Made by a program: the position numbers and the translations under genes
Part shown: one piece after another, positions 24,788-32,298 of the stretch
Layout: every line of letters starts with the position of its first letter
Numbering within the stretch: position 1 is the stretch's first letter
Assembly: GCF_020618415.1 (NCBI RefSeq)
Contig: NZ_CP085345.1
Coordinates: forward strand, 2,046,001 to 2,110,000
Length of the DNA: 64,000 nt
Reading direction: 5' to 3'
Source of the DNA: Cupriavidus sp. MP-37
GTDB lineage: Bacteria > Pseudomonadota > Gammaproteobacteria > Burkholderiales > Burkholderiaceae
Notes under the pieces: model-generated
Databases searched by the model: none
The model's input: the letters and a program-made list of their open reading frames with translations, nothing else
Told to the model about the DNA's origin: nothing

Positions 24788-25936
24788 ATGAGGCTGGTGC
24801 TGTGGTTCGTCGCGATAGCGTTGCTCTTGCCGCGGTTGGCGCTGGCCACCGGCTTCGGCAGCAAGGGCGGGCCGGAGCCCGCCAACCTCGAACAGATCGC
24901 GGCACGGCTGCGCGAGGACCCGTATGACCTGGAGCTGCTGATCAGCTTCGGCACCTCCAAAGGCGGATCGGCCGGCCATATTGCTCTCGCTTTGCGTGAC
25001 GATGCGGCGGGGGACGAGGTGGTGTACTCGGCCAACTTCTACGCCGACCGCGACCCCGCGCACGCGAGCGGCCGCTACACCACCGATCTGATGATCGCCA
25101 TTCCCAAGCAGGAATATCTGTTCAAGACCGCATCCACGGTTGCCGATACCGCATCGTTCGGGCTCGATTTCGGCGAGATCTACAAGCGCTCGGTCATCGG
25201 GGTGCGTGTCTATGGCGTGCCGGCGGCGGACAAGGCGGCGCTGGCCGCTTATTTCCGTCGCATCAACGACGACTATCACCAGCAACGCAGCAACACCGAA
25301 TATCACCACGGGCCGGTCCGCTACGACTACCTGCGCCTGAACTGCGCCAAGACCATCGGCGCCGCTTTCAAGTATGGCGCCGGCTACCGCGACCTGGCGG
25401 TGACCGGCGCGACGCTGCTTTCAGGGCAGCGCATGGTCGCGGCAGCCACCGCCAATATCCCGACCGAGATGGCGATGAAGCTGATCCGGGAATGGGGCCA
25501 GCGCAACTACGGCATGGACGTGGTGCTGTACAAGAAGTACCGCGGCTCGACCTATGTCGATCCGCAAGAGCAAGAAAAAATCGCCTTCAAGGACCTGCCC
25601 GACCGCTTTCCCTCGGTGCTGTCGCTGGACTTCCGCCGCGAGGCCGGGGCGTACCAGGACTATGACAACCTGCTGGCGATGTACCTGCTGTTCCATCTCG
25701 GCAAGTACAGCGTGCGGGTCAACGAACAGACCTTGCTGCTGGAAATCGAAAAATCGAAGGACCCCATGCCCTATGCCGAGGCGCTGCGGGCCGCCGAGCG
25801 CGACGCCCGGGCCGACAGCGACAAGTTCCAGCGCCATATCGAATTCCGTCCGAGCGGCGAGGGGATCAGCGAGGCGCCGGACAATACGCACCTTTATCAC
25901 TTTACCGGGGATGCGGCGGGGAAGGTGGCGCGCTAG
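24788..25936 (+). CDS. Secreted protein of unknown function with permuted papain-like (Lnb/DUF4105-like) layout
   Basis: 382 residues with a Sec signal peptide (MRLVLWFVAIALLLPRLALA, cleavage near residue 20). The mature part has His64 in KGGSAGHIALAL followed, about 120 residues later, by Cys186 in YDYLRLNCAKTIG. A His-before-Cys order and the NC motif recall circularly permuted NlpC/P60-papain proteins such as the Lnb_N/DUF4105 and YiiX groups. The family assignment is inference. Many later Tyr/Arg-rich segments (YKKYRGSTYVDPQ) are unassigned. It is divergent from sugE. It would act in the periplasm or outer envelope on an amide or ester bond if the site is real. Confidence 0.75.
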   Translation: MRLVLWFVAIALLLPRLALATGFGSKGGPEPANLEQIAARLREDPYDLELLISFGTSKGGSAGHIALALRDDAAGDEVVYSANFYADRDPAHASGRYTTDLMIAIPKQEYLFKTASTVADTASFGLDFGEIYKRSVIGVRVYGVPAADKAALAAYFRRINDDYHQQRSNTEYHHGPVRYDYLRLNCAKTIGAAFKYGAGYRDLAVTGATLLSGQRMVAAATANIPTEMAMKLIREWGQRNYGMDVVLYKKYRGSTYVDPQEQEKIAFKDLPDRFPSVLSLDFRREAGAYQDYDNLLAMYLLFHLGKYSVRVNEQTLLLEIEKSKDPMPYAEALRAAERDARADSDKFQRHIEFRPSGEGISEAPDNTHLYHFTGDAAGKVAR

Positions 25937-25948
25937 GGTGCCGCCCGT

Positions 25949-26752
25949 TCAGCCAAGCGACAGCCCACCTTGCGCCAGCAGTCGCCGAAACACCGCCAGG
26001 CGCGCATCGCCCGTTTCCGCCAGCCGGTCGCACACGTGGAGGTATTCGGACATATCGCTGTGTCCACGCAGCGCGTCCTTGCACTCCCGCTCCGAGATTT
26101 CCAGATGGACCCCGCTCAGCAGCGCGCGGCCCTTGCCGACCTGTGCGCTGACGATGGCGGGCGGCGTGCCGGCGATGCCCGCATACACGGCCAGGATTTC
26201 GGTCCCGGCGCCGGGAGCCTCGGCGAAGTCGAAGCGGCAGCCGCCGTGGTAATGCGTGTAAAGCGACATCGGGACATCGGTCAGCTTGTCGGTGGTCCGC
26301 AGTTCCACCGCGGCCGTGGTGCGCGGCGTGCCGTCATAGAGCCTGCCGCCGGTCAGTTCAGGCAGCGAGCCGACCGCCACCGCGTCGACCAGGCACAGCT
26401 CGCGCGGGCCGCAGATGGCGCCGCGGGTGCCGGCATGGAATGCCAGTTCGCGACAGGCGTAGTACGCGCCCGCGCAGATACCGAGATAGATGCCGCCCTG
26501 CTCGACGAATTGCCGGATGCGCGTGTTCGGGGCGCCATTGAGCAAGGCGCAATAGGGCAGGTCGGCGCCGCCCGGCATGACGAACATCACCGCATCATCG
26601 AACAGCGTGGCGTCGTGCCGGATCTCGCTTGCCATCACCGCGCGGATTTCATAGGCCCCGGCAGGCAGCTGATGGCCGATGGTTCGCATCAGGCACGCGG
26701 TCCAGTCCGACGCGCCGGCGTCGACATAGGTAAGGATCTGGGGCTTGGGCAT
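25949..26752 (-). CDS. BPL_N-domain protein (class I glutamine-amidotransferase-like)
   Basis: 267 residues. VMFVMPGGADLPY (about 55-67) and YLGICAGAYYACREL (89-103, Cys93 at the nucleophile elbow) are the hallmarks of the biotin-protein-ligase N-terminal-domain family, which has the amidotransferase fold but no biotin-ligase catalytic domain here. The later HYHGGCRFDF supplies a conserved His-rich segment. It is a stand-alone protein converging on the secreted protein gene; its reaction is unknown. Confidence 0.82.
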   Translation of the reverse strand: MPKPQILTYVDAGASDWTACLMRTIGHQLPAGAYEIRAVMASEIRHDATLFDDAVMFVMPGGADLPYCALLNGAPNTRIRQFVEQGGIYLGICAGAYYACRELAFHAGTRGAICGPRELCLVDAVAVGSLPELTGGRLYDGTPRTTAAVELRTTDKLTDVPMSLYTHYHGGCRFDFAEAPGAGTEILAVYAGIAGTPPAIVSAQVGKGRALLSGVHLEISERECKDALRGHSDMSEYLHVCDRLAETGDARLAVFRRLLAQGGLSLG

Positions 26753-26963
26753 GGCCGCATCCGTGTCTTGTCGTCTCCGACTCTAGCCGTTTGGTATCGA
26801 AAGCGCCATGCCGTCATCGGCCTGAAAGCAAAGCGGAACCAACCTGCTATGCTGAAACAGCCGAGGCCGGCGCTGTCGGCGCTATCCCCGCATGCGGTCA
26901 ATGCAATTTGCGCCGCGGCACTGGCTCCGATCCCGCATCTACCGGTAAAGGAAGGAGGCAGCC

Positions 26964-27413
26964 ATGCGTATCTCGCCTGTTCTGTGCGGTTTTGTTGTGG
27001 CGGCGATGCTGGGGCTTGCCGGTTGCGCAACGCCGGATCGTGCCAAGCCTGCCACGACTTCGTCGTTATATGACCGGCTTGGCGGCATGCAGGCCATTAC
27101 CGCGGTGGTCGACGACTTTGTCGGCAACGTGGCGACCGACACGCGCATCAATGCCAGGTTCGCCAATGCCAATATTCCGCGGCTGAAGACCAGGCTGGTC
27201 GAACAGATCTGCGCGGGTTCAGGCGGGCCCTGCACCTATTCGGGCCGCGATATGAGAACCGCCCATGCCGGCATGGCCATCAGCAATGACGAGTTCGATG
27301 CGCTGGTCGACGACCTGGTGAAATCGCTCAACAAGTTCAAGGTGCCGGCGCGCGAGCAGAAGGAGTTGCTGAGTATCCTGGGGCCGATGCGCAAGGATAT
27401 TGTCTCGCGGTAA
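26964..27413 (+). CDS. Group I truncated haemoglobin, lipoprotein form
   Basis: 149 residues. The N-terminus is a lipoprotein signal with lipobox LAGC (Cys21). The globin domain starts at SLYDRLGGMQAITAVVDDF (about 34-52), and the proximal haem histidine is probably His101 in DMRTAHAGM. Group I truncated haemoglobins bind O2 or NO. A membrane-anchored, exported form suggests a periplasmic role in NO/oxygen chemistry. The ATG follows a very strong AAGGAAGGAGG. It is monocistronic, converging on the AraC gene. Confidence 0.9.
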   Translation: MRISPVLCGFVVAAMLGLAGCATPDRAKPATTSSLYDRLGGMQAITAVVDDFVGNVATDTRINARFANANIPRLKTRLVEQICAGSGGPCTYSGRDMRTAHAGMAISNDEFDALVDDLVKSLNKFKVPAREQKELLSILGPMRKDIVSR

Positions 27414-27446
27414 CCCGGTGGCGCAAGGCGGCCAGCACCCTCGTTG

Positions 27447-28211
27447 TCACCTGCGCGTGGCCGCCCGCCATGCCCCCGGCGGCAGCCCGAAGCGCCGCGT
27501 GAAGCTGCGCGTGAACGTGGTCTGGTCCGGATAGCCTGACATCAGCGCGATCTCGGCCAGCGGCAGCCGGGAACTCGACAGCCACTGCAGCGCACGATCC
27601 AGCCGCAGGCGGGTCTGGTAGCGGTGCGGGGTATCGCCGAAAGCCTCGGCGAACAGGGTCTGGAAGCGGCGCACGCTCCAGCCGAAATGCGCGGCCAGTT
27701 CCGGCACGCGCAGCGGTGCGGCCAGGTTGGCGCGCAGGTAGGCGTCGACGGCCATCAGCGGAAAGACATCGCGCTCCGCGGGCATGCCGAGGCTGTCGGC
27801 CAGCGCCGCGGCCAGGGTTGCCGCAAGCTGCCAGTCTGCCTGCGGCGGGCGTGCCGCGAGCGCCGTGCGCCCCGCCGCCAGGGCCCGCACCCGGTCCCCA
27901 AAGGCGCCCTCCAGCGCGAACGCGCGCGGACGCGCCATCAGCCGCGCGGGCAGCGCCACCGATTGCGCGGGGAAGTCCGCGACCAGCTGCAGGTTCCCCT
28001 GGTAGCCCATGTAGTCGTGATGGCTGCCGGCCGGCACGATCAGGCCGGTGCGGTCGTCGACGCGGTAGAGATGGCCGTCGAGTTCCAGCTCGGAGGCGCC
28101 GGCCAGGCCGAACAGCAGCTGGTGGTAGCCGTGCTGGTGGCCCTCGGGCTGCGGCCGGTAGCGCCGGTGCTCGACCAGCGGCGCGGCGCGCGCTTCAGCG
28201 GGCTTCGGCAT
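27447..28211 (-). CDS. AraC-family transcriptional regulator
   Basis: 254 residues from the ATG at 28211 (AGGA upstream). The N-terminal cupin-type sensing region (EGHQHGYHQLLFGLAG, VPAGSHHDYMG) is followed by two HTH motifs (ELAAHFGWSVRRFQTLFAEA and IALMSGYPDQTTFTRSFTRR). It starts inside the last codons of the upstream EamA gene (17-base overlap), so it is co-expressed with the transporter and probably regulates it or a linked pathway. The ligand is unknown. Confidence 0.9.
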   Translation of the reverse strand: MPKPAEARAAPLVEHRRYRPQPEGHQHGYHQLLFGLAGASELELDGHLYRVDDRTGLIVPAGSHHDYMGYQGNLQLVADFPAQSVALPARLMARPRAFALEGAFGDRVRALAAGRTALAARPPQADWQLAATLAAALADSLGMPAERDVFPLMAVDAYLRANLAAPLRVPELAAHFGWSVRRFQTLFAEAFGDTPHRYQTRLRLDRALQWLSSSRLPLAEIALMSGYPDQTTFTRSFTRRFGLPPGAWRAATRR

Positions 28212-29118
28212 GCCGCATCCTGCCACGGGTCTGGCACAGCCAGACGCCGGCCCCGGCCACCGCCATGCCCAGTATCTGCACTGCATCGAGGCGCTCGCCG
28301 AACAGGACCCAGGCCTGCAGCGCGGCCAGCGGCGGCGCCAGGAACATCAGCGCCGCGGCATTGGCGGCCTGGCCGCGCCGCACCAGGCTGACCAGCAGCC
28401 AGGTGCCGGCGCCGGACAGGCCGATGGCAGCCCAGGCCAGGCCGGCCCACAGTTCCGGCCCGCCGTGCCAGTGCAGCGGCGCGTCGGCTGCCTGGATCGC
28501 CACCATCGCGGCGGCGACCAGCATGGCGCCCAGGTTCTGCCACGCCGAGCTGGCGCGCAGGTCACAGGCAGCGATGGCAGTCTTCTGCAACAGGGTTCCC
28601 ATGGTGATGGAGACAATGGCCAGCACGCCCAGCAGCACAATCCACGGCGATACCGGGCGGGCCGCGCCGTGCAGGCCGGCCTGCATCGCCGGGGCGACCA
28701 CCAGCGCGACACCGAGTGCACCCAGCGCCAGCCCTTGCCAGGTCCGCCTGCAAGGTAGCTCTTTCAGCAGGGGGATGGCAAGCAGCGCGGTCAGCAGCGG
28801 CTGCAGCGCGCCCAGCAGGGCCATGATCGCCGGCGGCAGGCCCCGGGCGACGGCACCGTAGCCGGCGCACAGATAGATGCCCTGCATCAGCGCGCCGGCC
28901 AGCAGGTGGCGCGGCGCCTCGCGCAGCGGCGGCCATGCCGCGCGCGCGGCCAGCGACCAGGCCACGAACATCAGTCCGGCCACGGCAAAGCGGCCCAGCA
29001 GGAACAGGCTGGTGTCGGCCAGCGGCACGATGGCCTTGCCGACGATAAAGCCGGTGGACCAGATCAGGACAAAAGCCACGGCGGGCAGCCAGGCGAACGT
29101 GGACAGGGGGCGCGACAT
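28195..29118 (-). CDS. EamA/DMT-family transporter
   Basis: 307 residues from the ATG at 29118 with about ten transmembrane helices in two EamA repeats; AFVLIWSTGFIVGKAIVPLA marks the first helix pair and GERLDAVQILGMAVAGAGVW the last. It probably exports a metabolite across the inner membrane. It overlaps the AraC gene downstream by 17 bases. A 72-codon upstream open extension lacks family similarity and is excluded. Confidence 0.88.
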   Translation of the reverse strand: MSRPLSTFAWLPAVAFVLIWSTGFIVGKAIVPLADTSLFLLGRFAVAGLMFVAWSLAARAAWPPLREAPRHLLAGALMQGIYLCAGYGAVARGLPPAIMALLGALQPLLTALLAIPLLKELPCRRTWQGLALGALGVALVVAPAMQAGLHGAARPVSPWIVLLGVLAIVSITMGTLLQKTAIAACDLRASSAWQNLGAMLVAAAMVAIQAADAPLHWHGGPELWAGLAWAAIGLSGAGTWLLVSLVRRGQAANAAALMFLAPPLAALQAWVLFGERLDAVQILGMAVAGAGVWLCQTRGRMRHAEAR

Positions 29119-29306
29119 GCGGGCAGGCGGCGGCGGGAAGGACAGCACAAAGCGCAAGGCTAGCGCGGCGCGCCGCCGCTGTCTTGGCAAATCCGGCAAT
29201 CGCCCGCTGAAAGCATTGGTAACACTCGCGTGGCGTCGCCGCGTCAACCGGCCGGGGCCTGCCACGTAACATGGGGATGGGGATCGAACCGGACGAGGTG
29301 AACCAC

Positions 29307-30911
29307 ATGGATCCAGCGCAGCATCCGAAACCACCCGGCCGCGGGCGCCTGGCCGCCCGGCGCGCCGCCGCGGCGCTGGCGCTGGCCGCGTGCCTGGCGG
29401 GCTGTGCCCAGCTGCCCGGCGTGGCGGGCAACGGCGACGGCCGTGGCGCCACAGCCGCTGCCGACCTGCGCTGGCTCAATACCGTCACCTACGGCGCCGA
29501 CCAGGCTTCGCTGGACGCGCTGCGCCGGCTGGGCCGCAAGCGCTTTCTCGCGCAGCAACTGGCGATGCCGCTGGCCGACCCGCCCGAGCTGGCGGCCGCC
29601 ATCGCCGCCTTGCCCAACCTGCGCGACGGCGCCGCGGCGCAGGTCCAGGCCGCGCGCGAGGCGCGCCAGCGCATCGATGCCCTGCCTGACGACGCCAGCA
29701 AGCAGCAGGCCCGCCAGGCGCTCAACCTGCAGGGCCGCGAGATCGTCGCCGATGTGGCGCGGCGCCACCTGCTGCGCGCGCTGTATTCGCCGGCGCAGCT
29801 GCGCGAGCAGATGACGTGGTTCTGGATGAACCATTTCAACGTCTATGCGGGCAAGGGCCAGGTCGGGCTGCTGCTGGCCGATTACGAAGAACACGCCATC
29901 CGGCCCCACGCGCTGGGCCGTTTCCGCGACCTGCTGATGGCCACCGTGACCGCGCCGGCGATGCTGGTCTATCTCGACAATGCCCAGAGCAGCGTCAACC
30001 GCGTCAATGAGAACTACGCGCGCGAGCTGATGGAGCTGCATGCGCTGGGCGTCTCCGGCGGGCCCAGCGGCTCGCGCTATACGCAGCAGGACGTGCAGGA
30101 ACTGGCGCGCGTGCTGACCGGCGTGGGCGTGAACCTGCGCGGCACGCCGCCGCCCAAGCTGCCCCCGGCGCGCGCCGGCCTGTACCGCAGTGATGGCCTG
30201 TTCGAGTTCAATCCCGCGCGCCACGACTTCGGCGCCAAGATGCTGCTGGGCCAGCGCATCGAGCCGTCCGGCTTCGACGAAGTGGTGCGCGCGGTGTCGA
30301 TCCTGGCGCGCGAGCCGGCCACGGCGCGCTTTGTGAGCGCCAGGCTGGCCGCTTATTTCATCGCCGACCACCCGCCGCCCGCGCTGGTCGAGCGCATGGC
30401 ACAGACCTTTACGCGCAGCGATGGCGATATCGCCGCGGTGCTGCGCACCATGCTGCTGGCGCCCGAGCTGGACCGGCAAGCGGACCCGTCCCCGCGCAAG
30501 TTCAAGGACCCGATGGTCTATGTGGTGTCGTCGCTGCGGCTGGCGTATGAAGGGCGCCCGCTGGCCAACCTGCGCCCGGTGATGAACTGGCTGAACCAGC
30601 TGGGCGAGCCGCTGTACGGCCACGTGGCGCCCGACGGCTACCCGTCGGCCGAAAGCGCGTGGGCCAGTTCGGGGCAGATGGTGAGGCGCTTCGAGATCGC
30701 GCGCGCGATCGGCGCGGGGCCGGCGGGGTTGTTCGCCGGCGATGGCACCGCGCCGCGCGGCGCGCGCTTCCCGACCATCGGCAACAAGCTGTACTACGAG
30801 GCCATCGAAGCCACCCTCGGCCCCGCCACGCGCACCGCGCTGTCACAGGCGCAATCGCAGGCCGAATGGAACACCCTGCTGCTGGCCTCGCCCGAATGGA
30901 TGCAGCGCTGA
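29307..30911 (+). CDS. DUF1800 lipoprotein
   Basis: 534 residues from the ATG at 29307 (GAGGTG eight bases upstream). A lipobox LAGC places the lipidated cysteine near residue 33. The DUF1800 core includes LREQMTWFWMNHFNVY and NENYARELMELHALG, both strongly conserved in the family. DUF1800 genes almost always sit directly before a DUF1501 gene, as here (19-base gap). The biochemical function is unknown; export to the envelope is inferred from the leader. Confidence 0.92.
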   Translation: MDPAQHPKPPGRGRLAARRAAAALALAACLAGCAQLPGVAGNGDGRGATAAADLRWLNTVTYGADQASLDALRRLGRKRFLAQQLAMPLADPPELAAAIAALPNLRDGAAAQVQAAREARQRIDALPDDASKQQARQALNLQGREIVADVARRHLLRALYSPAQLREQMTWFWMNHFNVYAGKGQVGLLLADYEEHAIRPHALGRFRDLLMATVTAPAMLVYLDNAQSSVNRVNENYARELMELHALGVSGGPSGSRYTQQDVQELARVLTGVGVNLRGTPPPKLPPARAGLYRSDGLFEFNPARHDFGAKMLLGQRIEPSGFDEVVRAVSILAREPATARFVSARLAAYFIADHPPPALVERMAQTFTRSDGDIAAVLRTMLLAPELDRQADPSPRKFKDPMVYVVSSLRLAYEGRPLANLRPVMNWLNQLGEPLYGHVAPDGYPSAESAWASSGQMVRRFEIARAIGAGPAGLFAGDGTAPRGARFPTIGNKLYYEAIEATLGPATRTALSQAQSQAEWNTLLLASPEWMQR

Positions 30912-30930
30912 AGGCAAAGGAGATCACGCC

Positions 30931-32262
30931 ATGCAACGCCGACACTGGTTCAGGACGATGGGCGGCGCCGCGCTGGGGCTGGCGCTGCCCGCCATCGCCG
31001 CGCGCGTCTATGCGCTCCCGGCGCAGGCCGACGCGCGTTTCCTGCTGGTATTCCTGCGCGGCGGCTATGACGCCGCCAGCGTGCTGGTCCCGGCCGGCAG
31101 CGATTTCTACTACGCGGCGCGGCCCAATATCGCCATCCGCCGTCCGCCCGCGCCGGGTGCCGACGCGGACCCCAGTGCCGCGGTGGCGCTGGCATCCGCC
31201 TTTGGCGCCGACAGCGCGGCGCGCGGCATCGGCGACTGGGCCCTGCATCCGGCCCTGGCGCCGACCCTGCTGCCGCTGTGGCAGCAGGGCCAGCTGGCCT
31301 TCGTGCCGTTCGCCGGCACGCACGACCTGTCGCGCAGCCACTTCGAGACCCAGGACGGCATCGAGGCCGGCCTCCCTGGCCATGACGATGGCCGCCGGGC
31401 CGTGGCCGCGCTGCGCGGCAGCGGCTTCCTCAACCGGCTGGCCCAGGCCATGGGCGGCGAGGCCGCGCCGGTGGCGTTTACCGACGGGCTGCCGCTGGTG
31501 CTGTCAGGCGCGCGCGACGTGCCCAATGTCTCGCTGAAGGGCGCCGGCCGCGCCCCCTTCGATGCGCGCCAGGCCGGGCTACTGGCGCAGATGTATCGCG
31601 GCACGCGCTTCGAGTCACTGATCGACGAGGGCTTCGAACTGCGCGAGACCGTCGCGCGCCAGGCGCAGGCGGAAGCGACCAAGGGCGGCATGGCGGGCGC
31701 CGGCCCGGCCACGATGGCGTCGCGCCAGCAGGAGATGCAGGCCGCCAGCCGCCGCGCGCTCAGCGCCCGCGGCTTTGAGATCGAGGCCCGGCGCATGGCG
31801 GGGCTGATGCGCGAGCGCTTCAACCTGGGCTTTATCGATGTGGGCGGCTGGGACACCCACGTCAACCAGGGCGCAGCGCAGGGCCAGCTGGCCGGGCTGC
31901 TCGACAACCTGGGCCGCGGCCTGTCGGCCTTTGCCGCGGAGATGGGCCCCGCATGGAGCAAGACCACCGTGGTAGTGGTGTCCGAGTTCGGCCGCACCTT
32001 CCGCGAGAACGGCACGCGCGGCACCGACCATGGCCACGGCACGGTCTACTGGGTGCTGGGCGGCGCCGTGCGCGGCGGCCGCATCGCCGGCGAGCAGATT
32101 GCAGTGGAACCGGCCACGCTCAACCAGAATCGCGACTGGCCGGTGCGCAACGAGTACCGGGCGCTGCTGGGCGGGCTGTTCCGCAGGTTGTACGGGCTGG
32201 ATGCGGAGCGGCTGGCGCAGGTGTTTCCGGGGGTGGCGGGGCGGGATATCGGCCTGGTGTGA
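30931..32262 (+). CDS. DUF1501 protein with Tat-like leader
   Basis: 443 residues. MQRRHWFRTMGGAALGLALP resembles a Tat signal but has only partial twin-arginine spacing. The family core shows FLRGGYDAASVLVPAGSDFY, HDLSRSHFETQDGIE, FIDVGGWDTHVNQG and VVVSEFGRTFRENG then GTDHGHG, a sulfatase/alkaline-phosphatase-like set of His and Asp residues. AAGGAG precedes the ATG. It pairs with the DUF1800 gene upstream. The substrate is unknown. It ends 36 bases from the converging pbp gene. Confidence 0.92.
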   Translation: MQRRHWFRTMGGAALGLALPAIAARVYALPAQADARFLLVFLRGGYDAASVLVPAGSDFYYAARPNIAIRRPPAPGADADPSAAVALASAFGADSAARGIGDWALHPALAPTLLPLWQQGQLAFVPFAGTHDLSRSHFETQDGIEAGLPGHDDGRRAVAALRGSGFLNRLAQAMGGEAAPVAFTDGLPLVLSGARDVPNVSLKGAGRAPFDARQAGLLAQMYRGTRFESLIDEGFELRETVARQAQAEATKGGMAGAGPATMASRQQEMQAASRRALSARGFEIEARRMAGLMRERFNLGFIDVGGWDTHVNQGAAQGQLAGLLDNLGRGLSAFAAEMGPAWSKTTVVVVSEFGRTFRENGTRGTDHGHGTVYWVLGGAVRGGRIAGEQIAVEPATLNQNRDWPVRNEYRALLGGLFRRLYGLDAERLAQVFPGVAGRDIGLV

Positions 32263-32298
32263 GGCGCGTCCCGGCAGACGGAACGCCTGGTTCAGCGA

